6,810 nucleotides of DNA from an uncultured Lachnospiraceae bacterium (GTDB taxonomy: Bacteria; Bacillota_A; Clostridia; Lachnospirales; Lachnospiraceae), in the NCBI GenBank assembly GCA_947175285.1, contig CAMWMM010000273.1, forward strand, positions 1 to 6,810. Direction: 5' to 3'. Each line of letters opens with the position of its first letter. Positions within the stretch are counted from its first letter, which is position 1. The position numbers and the translations under genes were made by a program. Positions 1 through 6,399 of the stretch are shown piece by piece. The notes beneath the pieces were generated by a model that searched no databases, had not been told where the DNA came from, and was given only the letters and a program-made list of their open reading frames with translations.

Positions 1-423
1 ACGGAAATGAATGCGGAACCGGATTATATTCAGTATGTTGTCATAGGGGTAGGCATCAATGTCAATAACAACAGCCCGGAGGAATTTCCGGAAGAAATCA
101 GACAAACCGCCACTTCACTCAAAATAGAGTCAGGGATACAGATATCCCGTGCGGCATTGTTAGAGCGTGTATTGGCACATTTTGAGAAGAATTATGACAT
201 ATTTACCAAGACACTTGATTTAAGCGCCTTAATGGAAGCTTACGACGCCCGCCTGCTCAATTTGAATGCGGAAGTGCGGGTATTGGACCCGAAAGGCGAA
301 TATACCGGTATAGCAAGAGGTATTAATCCGGCAGGAGAACTGTTAGTGGAAAAAGAAAACGGCGAAGTGACTCCGGTTTATGCGGGAGAAGTGTCGGTTC
401 GGGGCTTGTACGGCTATATTTAG
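1..423 (+). CDS. birA: Biotin--[acetyl-CoA-carboxylase] ligase, C-terminal part (5' end outside window)
   Basis: The reading frame is open from the first base, so the gene starts upstream and only the last 140 codons are present. The enzyme activates biotin with ATP and attaches it to the biotin carrier protein of biotin-dependent carboxylases in the cytoplasm. Visible here is the GVGINVNN segment (nt 49-72), the conserved G(I/V)GINVN strand of the ligase catalytic core. A helical stretch follows, then a short C-terminal SH3-like beta domain (about the last 50 residues, from AEVRVLDPKGEY to the end) of the kind found in BirA proteins. Whether the protein carries the N-terminal helix-turn-helix repressor domain cannot be seen. 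The next gene starts 12 nt after the stop, suggesting co-transcription. The family assignment is firm; the symbol follows from it. Confidence 0.9.
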   Translation, partial: TEMNAEPDYIQYVVIGVGINVNNNSPEEFPEEIRQTATSLKIESGIQISRAALLERVLAHFEKNYDIFTKTLDLSALMEAYDARLLNLNAEVRVLDPKGEYTGIARGINPAGELLVEKENGEVTPVYAGEVSVRGLYGYI

Positions 424-435
424 AATAGGAGAATA

Positions 436-777
436 GTGGTGGAAGAGAAACGAATTGTACTTTGCGGAGCAAATGCTTACGAGCAGAAATATTATTTTAA
501 TGAACAATTTGCGGCGATTCCTGATTCCATAAAAGAAGAACTGCATATTATCTGTGTGCTTTTTACGGAAGAGGTAGGCGGCATTTTTACCATTGTATTT
601 GAAGAGGACGGGAGCATTTCTTTGGAGACGGATGTGGAAGAGGACGATTTGCTTTATGATGAAATCAGCAGCGGCCTTTTAATCGGGGAAATACGCCGTA
701 ACAGACAGGAAATGTTTGAGTCTCTGAGCCTGTATTACCGGGTTTTTATTCTGAAAGAGGATATCTGCGAAGAGTAG
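436..777 (+). CDS. Small acidic conserved protein of unknown function (DUF6145-like)
   Basis: A soluble protein of about 113 residues, rich in Glu and Asp, with no signal peptide or membrane segment. It begins KRIVLCGANAYEQKYYFN and has a hydrophobic strand pair (LHIICVLFTEEVGG, then IFTIVFEEDG), suggesting a small alpha/beta fold. From memory it resembles the Lachnospiraceae family DUF6145; that is recall, not a search. No catalytic motif is evident. Two consecutive GTG codons (436 and 439) could start it. The AGGAG at 427-431 lies 4 nt from the first and 7 nt from the second, so 439 may be the true start. It sits 12 nt after birA and 30 nt before dusB, so it probably belongs to the same transcript. 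Its function cannot be inferred beyond this link to a housekeeping cluster. Confidence 0.8.
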   Translation: MVEEKRIVLCGANAYEQKYYFNEQFAAIPDSIKEELHIICVLFTEEVGGIFTIVFEEDGSISLETDVEEDDLLYDEISSGLLIGEIRRNRQEMFESLSLYYRVFILKEDICEE

Positions 778-807
778 AATAGTGTGATAAGATAATAGGA
801 AACGGAT

Positions 808-1767
808 ATGGGAAAACTGACAATAGGGAATGTAACGTTAGACAATAATATCATACTGGCTCCAATGGCAGGCGTAACGGACCTGCCTTTTCGTTTGCTG
901 TGTAAAGAGCAGGGAGCGGGGCTTGTCTGTACGGAAATGATAAGCGCCAAGGCAATTCTTTATAAAAATAAAAACACGGATGCCTTAATGGAAATTCATC
1001 CGGAGGAAATGCCCGTATCCTTGCAGTTATTCGGTTCCGACCCGGATATCATCAGCGAAATGGCAAAGCAGATAGAAGAACACCCTTTTTCCGTTCTGGA
1101 TATCAATATGGGATGCCCTGTGCTGAAAGTTGTGAATAACGGCGAAGGCTCGGCGTTAATGAAAAATCCGAAGCGAGTGGGAGAGATTGTGTCGGCAGTC
1201 GTAAAAGCCGTTAAAAAACCTGTTACCGTGAAAATTCGCAGCGGTTTTGATGCAGAACATATTAATGCCGTGGAAATTGCAAAAATCATAGAGGATTCCG
1301 GCGCAGGGGCGGTTGCGGTACACGGAAGGACAAGAGAACAGTTTTATGCCGGAGCGGCGGACTGGGAGGTCATTGCGGAGGTCAAAAATGCCGTTTCCAT
1401 ACCTGTCATCGGCAACGGTGATATTATGGACGGAGAGGGCGCAGCAAAAATGCTTCATGATACCGGATGCGACGGTATTATGATAGGCCGTGCGGCAAGA
1501 GGAAATCCGTGGATTTTTCGGGAGATAACCTCTTATCTGAAAAACGGGACTTTGCCGGAGCCGCCCTCAAAAGAAGAGCGCAAGGAGACGATGCTGCGCC
1601 ACGCCAAGCTGCAAATGCAATATAAGGGAGAATATACCGGCGTACGTGAAATGCGTAAGCACGTATCATGGTACACCGCCGGAATGCCTCATTCCGCGAA
1701 GTTAAGGGATGCGGTAAACGCAGTGGAAAATTTTGCCGCTTTGGAGGAATTAATAGAGCGGATGTAG
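808..1767 (+). CDS. dusB: tRNA-dihydrouridine synthase DusB
   Basis: An FMN- and NADPH-dependent enzyme that reduces specific uridines in the tRNA D-loop or variable region to dihydrouridine. The 319 residues match the usual family length. The TIM-barrel signatures appear in order: APMAGVTDLPFR (18-29), QLFGSDP (73-79), DINMGCP (98-104) with the expected catalytic Cys103, GSALMKNP (114-121), VKIRSGFD (141-148), VHGRTREQFYAG (171-182) and the FMN-phosphate region IGNGDI plus GCDGIMIGRAARGNPWIF (201-206, 220-237). A helical C-terminal tRNA-binding region follows (about 255-319). AGGA at 797-800 lies 7 nt before the ATG and supports this start. The gene follows the small acidic protein by 30 nt and precedes an unknown gene by 13 nt. 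DusB is the likely subfamily because it is the common Dus type in Clostridia and in this type of gene cluster; the exact target uridine is not shown by sequence. Confidence 0.95.
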   Translation: MGKLTIGNVTLDNNIILAPMAGVTDLPFRLLCKEQGAGLVCTEMISAKAILYKNKNTDALMEIHPEEMPVSLQLFGSDPDIISEMAKQIEEHPFSVLDINMGCPVLKVVNNGEGSALMKNPKRVGEIVSAVVKAVKKPVTVKIRSGFDAEHINAVEIAKIIEDSGAGAVAVHGRTREQFYAGAADWEVIAEVKNAVSIPVIGNGDIMDGEGAAKMLHDTGCDGIMIGRAARGNPWIFREITSYLKNGTLPEPPSKEERKETMLRHAKLQMQYKGEYTGVREMRKHVSWYTAGMPHSAKLRDAVNAVENFAALEELIERM

Positions 1768-1780
1768 CGTATATTCTCAT

Positions 1781-2647
1781 ATGGGAGACGAAACAATATT
1801 CTATTATGTTACGGAAGAGTTTGTAACAGGCGTTAAAAGAGACGTAAATATACACTTTTGGAAGAAAATAAAATTGTCCTCATGTGTTTTGGAGAAAGAT
1901 GAAATAACGGTTATTGTTATAATGATTCCCATGCTGAAAAAAGGCTGGAAAAAGGAAAAACTTCTCCGTTTGATGCAGGAGGCGGCAGCGGAATATCCTA
2001 TCTATTCCGAATATGTGCAGACTTTGATGCAGCCGCAGATTGAGCAGATGGGAATACCAAGCGGTAATGATTTGTCCGCTTTACCGGTATTCTTGTTTTT
2101 GACAGAGAAAATTCTTTCCGAAACGCTGATTAAAAGACCGTTACGGAGTTATCCGGAATCGGTTGTGTTATTGCTTGGAAATGTACTTTTCCCGGAAGAA
2201 CAGATGCAGTATTTTATGGACATGATGAAACCGTATTTCACGCGTATTAATCATCTAACCATTCTATATGAAAGTGATGATGACAGGTGGGAAGATGCGA
2301 TAGCGGAGTATACGGAGGAGATTTATTATGAATATGGGCTTGTGACACAGGTACGCCGCGGCAGTGATGCTCCGGTGAAAAAGCACAGCGTAAGAATCGG
2401 ACAAAGTTCGGCGCTTTTTCTGGATTACGGATACCCGGACTTATTACATTTGCGCGCGCTGAAAGCGGGAGATATTTATCTGGATGTATTTCAGACGGAG
2501 GAAAAAGAAGCAATATTCCGACGAAAATATATGGAAATTTCCTATTTATCCCCGCGGAAATACCTTGACACTATGGTAAAAAGTGGTTATGATAAATTAG
2601 TTAATCAGGCAATGTGCCAAAGAGAAGCACAGGAGAATAAAGTGTAG
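1781..2647 (+). CDS. Conserved hypothetical protein, 288 aa, between dusB and greA
   Basis: I do not recognise this family. The product appears soluble, with no signal peptide and no convincing membrane helix. The middle section looks alpha/beta, with hydrophobic strands such as SVVLLLGNVLF (127-137) and INHLTILYES (156-165) alternating with helices, and an acidic DDDRWEDAIAEYTEEIYYEYG stretch (166-186). The C-terminal third (LFLDYGYPDLLHLRALKAGD, 212-231) could be another small domain. No nucleotide-binding or metal-binding motif stands out. The ATG at 1781 is the first start possible after the upstream in-frame stop at 1754. No Shine-Dalgarno sequence precedes it (1768-1780 is pyrimidine/AT-rich), so translation may depend on ribosomes finishing dusB 13 nt upstream. 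greA follows after 21 nt. Length, codon use like its neighbours and tight packing support a real gene. Confidence 0.8.
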   Translation: MGDETIFYYVTEEFVTGVKRDVNIHFWKKIKLSSCVLEKDEITVIVIMIPMLKKGWKKEKLLRLMQEAAAEYPIYSEYVQTLMQPQIEQMGIPSGNDLSALPVFLFLTEKILSETLIKRPLRSYPESVVLLLGNVLFPEEQMQYFMDMMKPYFTRINHLTILYESDDDRWEDAIAEYTEEIYYEYGLVTQVRRGSDAPVKKHSVRIGQSSALFLDYGYPDLLHLRALKAGDIYLDVFQTEEKEAIFRRKYMEISYLSPRKYLDTMVKSGYDKLVNQAMCQREAQENKV

Positions 2648-2668
2648 ATAAGAAAGGGCGAGTCAGTT

Positions 2669-3151
2669 ATGGAAGAAAAAAAGAATATTTTAACCTATGA
2701 AGGGCTTAGAAAATATGAGGACGAGTTACACGAACTGAAGGTTGTGAAACGTCAGGAAGTGGCACAGAAAATAAAAGAAGCAAGAGAGCAGGGAGACCTT
2801 TCCGAAAATGCGGAGTATGATGCAGCGAAAGACGAGCAGCGCGATATTGAAGCAAGAATTGAAGAACTGGAGAAAATCCTGAAAAATGCGGAAGTCGTTG
2901 TAGAAGATGAAGTTGACTTAGACAAGATTAATATCGGATGTCAGGTCACTATTTTGGATATGGAATATGCGGAGGAACTGGAATATAAGATTGTAGGTTC
3001 CACGGAAGCCAACAGCCTGAAAGGCAAAATTTCCAATGAATCTCCGGTAGGTAAGGCGCTTATGGGAAGCAAAATCGGAGATGTAGTAGAAGTTGAGACG
3101 CAGGCAGGCGTATTACAGTATAAAGTTTTAATGATTCAGAGGTCAAACTAA
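2669..3151 (+). CDS. greA: Transcription elongation factor GreA
   Basis: GreA enters the secondary channel of backtracked RNA polymerase and stimulates cleavage of the 3' end of the nascent RNA, allowing elongation to resume. The 160-residue length is standard. Residues 8-80 form the N-terminal antiparallel coiled coil. Its tip carries the signature GDLSENAEYDAAKDEQ (42-57), including the acidic residues D43 and E46 that position the catalytic Mg2+ in this family. Residues about 84-160 form the FKBP-like domain, with the conserved ISNESPVGKALMGSKIGD (121-138). AAAGGG at 2653-2658 lies 10 nt before the ATG. The gene follows the unknown 288-aa gene by 21 nt. A perfect palindrome starts 2 nt after the stop and separates greA from lysS, so the two may be only partly co-transcribed. 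Confidence 0.97.
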   Translation: MEEKKNILTYEGLRKYEDELHELKVVKRQEVAQKIKEAREQGDLSENAEYDAAKDEQRDIEARIEELEKILKNAEVVVEDEVDLDKINIGCQVTILDMEYAEELEYKIVGSTEANSLKGKISNESPVGKALMGSKIGDVVEVETQAGVLQYKVLMIQRSN

Positions 3152-3153
3152 AG

Positions 3154-3185
3154 AAAACTGTGAAAAATTAATTTTTCACAGTTTT
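3154..3185. terminator. 32-nt perfect palindrome between greA and lysS (weak terminator or attenuator)
   Basis: The arms AAAACTGTGAAAAATT (3154-3169) and AATTTTTCACAGTTTT (3170-3185) are exact reverse complements. In RNA they would fold into a stem of up to 14 bp with a TTAA loop. The stem is A/T-rich around a CTGTG/CACAG core, and the trailing T-run is only four bases and lies inside the right arm. It is therefore a weak intrinsic terminator at best; being symmetric, it could act on either strand. The hairpin ends about 2 nt before the purine-rich lysS ribosome-binding region, so it could also affect lysS translation or stabilise the greA mRNA end. The structure is seen; the role is inferred. 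Confidence 0.55.
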
Positions 3186-3187
3186 AT

Positions 3188-3201
3188 GGAAAGGTGTGGA
3201 G
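3188..3201 (+). promoter_or_regulatory. lysS ribosome-binding region with two overlapping SD options
   Basis: The stretch GGAAAGGTGTGGAG contains two Shine-Dalgarno options. AAGG/AGGTG (3191-3196) is well placed for the ATG at 3202. GGAG (3198-3201) lies 6 nt before the in-frame ATG at 3208. A GTG at 3196 is also in frame but lies inside the SD itself and is unlikely to be used. The choice changes the protein by only two to four residues. Confidence 0.5.
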
Positions 3202-5328
3202 ATGGCAATGGCAGAGCAGCAGACACAGGATATTAACCAGCTTTTAAAAGTAAGGCGTGAGAAACTTGCCGCATTACAGGAAAACGGCAAAGACCCTTTT
3301 GTGATTACCAAATATGATGTGACACATCACAGCCGGGAAATTCAGGACAATTTTGACACTATGGAAGGAAAGACCGTTTCCATAGCAGGGCGTATTATGT
3401 CCAAGCGTGTGATGGGAAAAGCGTCTTTCTGCAATGTACAGGACTTACAGGGCAACATCCAGTCTTATGTTGCAAGAGACAGCGTCGGGGAAGAACCATA
3501 CGCTGATTTTAAAAAGTATGATGTCGGAGACATTGTGGGCATCGAGGGAGAAGTTTTTAAGACAAAAACAGGTGAAATCTCCATTCATGCCGCGAAAGTA
3601 ACGCTTTTGTCCAAGAGTCTGCAAATCCTGCCGGAAAAATATCACGGACTTGTCAATACGGATATCCGTTACCGTCAAAGATATACGGATCTTATTATGA
3701 ATGAGGAAGTAAAAAGCACATTCGTGATGCGTTCTAAAATTATCAGCTCTATCAGACGTTATTTGGACGGACAAGGCTTTCTGGAAGTGGAGACGCCGAT
3801 GCTTGTTTCCAATGCGGGCGGTGCGGCTGCAAGACCCTTTGAGACACACTATAATGCACTGGATGAGGATGTAAAGCTTCGTATTTCTTTGGAATTATAC
3901 TTAAAAAGACTGATTGTAGGCGGTATGGAAAGAGTCTATGAAATCGGACGTGTTTTCCGTAACGAGGGACTTGATACAAGACATAATCCCGAATTTACGC
4001 TGATGGAATTATATCAGGCATATACGGATTATAACGGCATGATGGAACTGACCGAGAATATGTTCCGCCATGTAGCACAGGAAGTATGCGGAACGACCTT
4101 GATTCCGTACGGCGAGGAAATGATTGATTTAGGAAAGCCTTTTGCCAGAATGACTATGGTGGAGGCTGTGAAAAAATATGCCGGCGTGGATTTTAATGAA
4201 ATCAAAGATACGGCGGAAGCGAAGAAAATAGCGGATGAAAAAGAAGTTCACTATGAAGAACGGCACAAAAAGGGAGATATTCTGAACTTGTTCTTTGAGG
4301 AATTTGTAGAGGAGCATCTGGTACAGCCGACCTTTATTTTGGATCATCCGATTGAGATTTCGCCTTTGACAAAGAAAAAACCGGACAACCCGGAGTATGT
4401 AGAGCGGTTTGAATTATTTATCACTTGTAGGGAGATGTGCAACGCTTATTCGGAATTAAACGACCCTATCGACCAGAGAGAGCGATTCAAGGCGCAGGAA
4501 GAGGCGTTGGCGGCAGGAGATGAAGAAGCCAACACTACTGATGAGGATTTCCTGAATGCACTTGATATCGGTATGCCGCCGACAGGAGGTATCGGATACG
4601 GAATTGACAGACTTGTCATGTTATTAACAAATTCACCGGCGATAAGAGATGTTTTGCTGTTCCCGACAATGAAAAGTTTGGAAAAAAAGTCTTCTGACAG
4701 CACAAAGCCCGCGAAAAAGGACGCAGGTCATGCGGCAAAGCAGAGCGCTATTTCCAGAGAACAGGCGTTGGAGCTTTTGAAGAAGTATAATAAAGAGCCG
4801 TTCCATATTCAGCATGCGCTGACAGTAGAAGGCGTTATGCGCTGGTATGCAAAGGAACTGGGACATGCGGAGGAAGAAGAATTTTGGGGTATTACCGGAC
4901 TTCTTCATGATATTGATTTTGAACTTTATCCCGAGGAACATTGTAAAAAAGCACCGGAACTTCTGCGCGAGGCAGGCGTGAGTGAGGACATGATTTATGC
5001 AGTCTGCTCTCATGGCTACGGAATCTGCAGTGAAGAGGAACCGAAACTTGAAATGGAGAAAGTGCTTTTTGCAGCAGATGAACTTACCGGTCTAATCTGG
5101 TCATGCGCCCTGATGCGTCCGTCTAAGAGTACGATGGACATGGAAGTCAAGAGCCTGAAAAAGAAGTTTAAAGATAAGAAATTTGCAGCGGGCTGTTCCA
5201 GAGATGTGATTTCTCAGGGAGCGGAAATGCTTGGATGGGAACTGGACGAGCTTTTTGACAAGACGATTCAGGCGATGAGAAGCTGTGAAGCGTCTGTGGC
5301 GGAATTTTTAGGAAGAAATGATTCTTGA
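3202..5328 (+). CDS. lysS: Lysyl-tRNA synthetase (class II) fused to a C-terminal HD-domain phosphohydrolase
   Basis: Counting from ATG 3202 the protein has 708 residues, against roughly 490-510 for a typical bacterial class II LysRS. The enzyme charges tRNA-Lys with lysine using ATP. The OB-fold anticodon-binding domain spans about 58-138. The catalytic core follows: motif 1 near FLEVETPML (193-201), motif 2 with FRNE (252-255) in GRVFRNEGLDTRHNPEFT, NAYSELNDP (414-422), and motif 3 GGIGYGIDRLVMLL (462-475) with Arg470. The core ends with the usual RDVLLFPTMK (482-491). An uninterrupted Lys/Ser/Ala-rich linker (492-517) leads into an HD domain (about 518-703). Its candidate metal ligands are H538, H569-D570 (GLLHDIDFE), H580, H604 (CSHGYG) and D626 (AADELTG). 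No frameshift or stop separates the halves, so this is a true fusion in this sequence. The HD substrate is unknown. The start could also be 3208. A strong terminator follows the stop by 13 nt. Confidence 0.95.
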   Translation: MAMAEQQTQDINQLLKVRREKLAALQENGKDPFVITKYDVTHHSREIQDNFDTMEGKTVSIAGRIMSKRVMGKASFCNVQDLQGNIQSYVARDSVGEEPYADFKKYDVGDIVGIEGEVFKTKTGEISIHAAKVTLLSKSLQILPEKYHGLVNTDIRYRQRYTDLIMNEEVKSTFVMRSKIISSIRRYLDGQGFLEVETPMLVSNAGGAAARPFETHYNALDEDVKLRISLELYLKRLIVGGMERVYEIGRVFRNEGLDTRHNPEFTLMELYQAYTDYNGMMELTENMFRHVAQEVCGTTLIPYGEEMIDLGKPFARMTMVEAVKKYAGVDFNEIKDTAEAKKIADEKEVHYEERHKKGDILNLFFEEFVEEHLVQPTFILDHPIEISPLTKKKPDNPEYVERFELFITCREMCNAYSELNDPIDQRERFKAQEEALAAGDEEANTTDEDFLNALDIGMPPTGGIGYGIDRLVMLLTNSPAIRDVLLFPTMKSLEKKSSDSTKPAKKDAGHAAKQSAISREQALELLKKYNKEPFHIQHALTVEGVMRWYAKELGHAEEEEFWGITGLLHDIDFELYPEEHCKKAPELLREAGVSEDMIYAVCSHGYGICSEEEPKLEMEKVLFAADELTGLIWSCALMRPSKSTMDMEVKSLKKKFKDKKFAAGCSRDVISQGAEMLGWELDELFDKTIQAMRSCEASVAEFLGRNDS

Positions 5329-5341
5329 TATGGAAAAATTT

Positions 5342-5384
5342 AAGACATCATTACTTATAGTGATATGGGTAGTGGTGTCTTTTT
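5342..5384 (+). terminator. Intrinsic terminator after lysS
   Basis: AAGACATCATTAC (5342-5354) pairs with GTAGTGGTGTCTT (5369-5381) over 13 positions with two G-U wobbles, a 14-nt loop and a T-run TTTTT at 5380-5384. It starts 13 nt after the lysS stop and is the natural end of the upstream housekeeping transcript. Confidence 0.85.
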
Positions 5385-5433
5385 GAATTTCAAGGTCTTT
5401 GCATTCGTTATTTTATGTTCATGCAGAAAAATG

Positions 5434-5462
5434 TGGAAAAGGTTGATTGCGTGGGGTATAAT
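5434..5462 (+). promoter_or_regulatory. Candidate sigma-A promoter for the zinc-ribbon membrane gene
   Basis: A perfect -10 hexamer TATAAT (5457-5462) lies 17 nt downstream of TGGAAA (5434-5439), a 4/6 match to the -35 consensus. Transcription would start near 5469, leaving a leader of about 60 nt before the ATG at 5528. TTGATT at 5443-5448 is closer to the -35 consensus but only 8 nt from the -10, too near to work with it. The promoter lies downstream of the lysS terminator, where an independent unit would need one. Confidence 0.5.
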
Positions 5463-5527
5463 AAGTTTGGATATTTACCGTAAGATGATAGAAAATAAAT
5501 ATATTGTAAAGCAGTAGGAGAGAAAGT

Positions 5528-6262
5528 ATGGCGATTGTTAAATGCCCTGAATGTGGAACGGATTTAAACGATGATTGTGCTGTTATATGGAAATGCCGGG
5601 AATGTGGAAAAAAGTTTAAAGTTAGTTTATCTAAACTATATAAGATACAGGAGCATAAAAATAAGATTATTGGAAAGAATGTGTTGAAATGTTCGAAATG
5701 TGGACATGCATTAGATGACGGAAACGAAGATATAACATGCAAATGTTTAACTTGCGGCAATGTTATTGTAGGTAATTTAGAGTATTTCGTGGGCGAAAAT
5801 GATTCGTTTACACAACCTACAGAGAATGTGCATTCTGGTTTTATGAAATGTCCTGAATGCGGAAAAGAGATTAAGGATACCAATAATAAATCACACATAG
5901 ATGGATTACGTTCGATGAGAACTAAGGTGATTATATTGGCAGTGATATGTATTATTGTTTCTGGTGTGTTTTTTGGTAAAGGTTATAATGTAAAAAATGA
6001 ATATTATAATTCTGATTACTCAACACTAAATAAAAATGCTTATGTTGTTGGAGACGCCTATAACTACATAATTAACGGAACATATTTTACGGGGTATTCT
6101 GTTATTGCATCTGCTATGCTGATATGCGGAATGATTTTGATAAGTAATTCCATTGTCATAACAATAAAAATAAAAGAGTATGAATGGCAGGAGAACAAAC
6201 TATGGCTGACTGAGCCAAAGAAGGAACTGTTGGTACAAGGTGGATTACCCCCAAAAGAATAA
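5528..6262 (+). CDS. Zinc-ribbon protein with two transmembrane segments, function unknown
   Basis: A 244-residue protein. The N-terminal half holds Cys-pair modules: ribbon 1 is C6/C9 with C23/C26, and ribbon 2 is C55/C58 with C73/C76 (plus C71). A third module starts CPECGKEI (108-115), but its second Cys pair is replaced by Ser122 and Asp125 at the expected spacing. Two hydrophobic segments follow (about 132-150 and 190-213), separated by a polar, Tyr/Asn-rich loop of about 40 residues containing GDAYNYIINGTYFTGYS (175-191). The likely topology is ribbons and C-tail in the cytoplasm with the loop outside. Similar ribbon-plus-membrane proteins with a GDAYNYIIN-type loop recur in Clostridia from memory, with no assigned role. 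AGGAG at 5516-5520 lies 7 nt before the ATG. The gene stands alone between two terminators and is visibly more A+T-rich in codon choice than the housekeeping genes upstream, so a different origin is possible. Confidence 0.85.
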   Translation: MAIVKCPECGTDLNDDCAVIWKCRECGKKFKVSLSKLYKIQEHKNKIIGKNVLKCSKCGHALDDGNEDITCKCLTCGNVIVGNLEYFVGENDSFTQPTENVHSGFMKCPECGKEIKDTNNKSHIDGLRSMRTKVIILAVICIIVSGVFFGKGYNVKNEYYNSDYSTLNKNAYVVGDAYNYIINGTYFTGYSVIASAMLICGMILISNSIVITIKIKEYEWQENKLWLTEPKKELLVQGGLPPKE

Positions 6263-6278
6263 TTAAATTGATATAAGC

Positions 6279-6312
6279 AAGGGATTACGGTAAAATATCG
6301 TAGTCCTTTTTT
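6279..6312 (+). terminator. Intrinsic terminator after the zinc-ribbon gene
   Basis: AAGGGATTACG (6279-6289) pairs with CGTAGTCCTTT (6299-6309) over 11 positions with two G-U wobbles around a 9-nt loop, followed by a run of six T (6307-6312). It starts 17 nt after the stop of the zinc-ribbon gene. Confidence 0.85.
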
Positions 6313-6399
6313 ATGCCATTTATTTTAGGAAAGTACTATGTATCGGCGTGACTTAAGCAGAAGTTTTCGTTGGAAGAAAAATATATCTGCCCGTTTATA

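Noticed and set aside
1478..1855. 125-codon reverse-strand open frame across the dusB end
   Set aside because: It overlaps the conserved C-terminal region of dusB and the start of the next gene, and the translation shows no family features.
3152..3201. T-box or other tRNA-sensing leader ahead of lysS
   Set aside because: The gap is only 50 nt and holds just the palindrome and the ribosome-binding region, which is too short for a T-box.
4633..5013. 126-codon reverse-strand open frame inside lysS
   Set aside because: It lies opposite the linker and HD part of lysS, has no recognisable domain, and is explained by the coding bias of the + strand gene.
5443..5462. TTGATT-TATAAT promoter pairing
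   Set aside because: The hexamers are only 8 nt apart, far below the 16-18 nt needed, so TTGATT was not used as the -35 element.
5415..5483. 22-codon + strand frame in the leader before the zinc-ribbon gene
   Set aside because: It has no Shine-Dalgarno sequence and it overlaps the promoter candidate, so it would lie upstream of the likely transcript start.
5419..5898. 159-codon reverse-strand open frame opposite the zinc-ribbon gene
   Set aside because: It is antisense to a gene with clear Cys-pair motifs and a good SD. The product is His/Ser/Phe-rich with a repeated PHSGHF-type pattern, which is what the complement of repeated zinc-ribbon codons would give.
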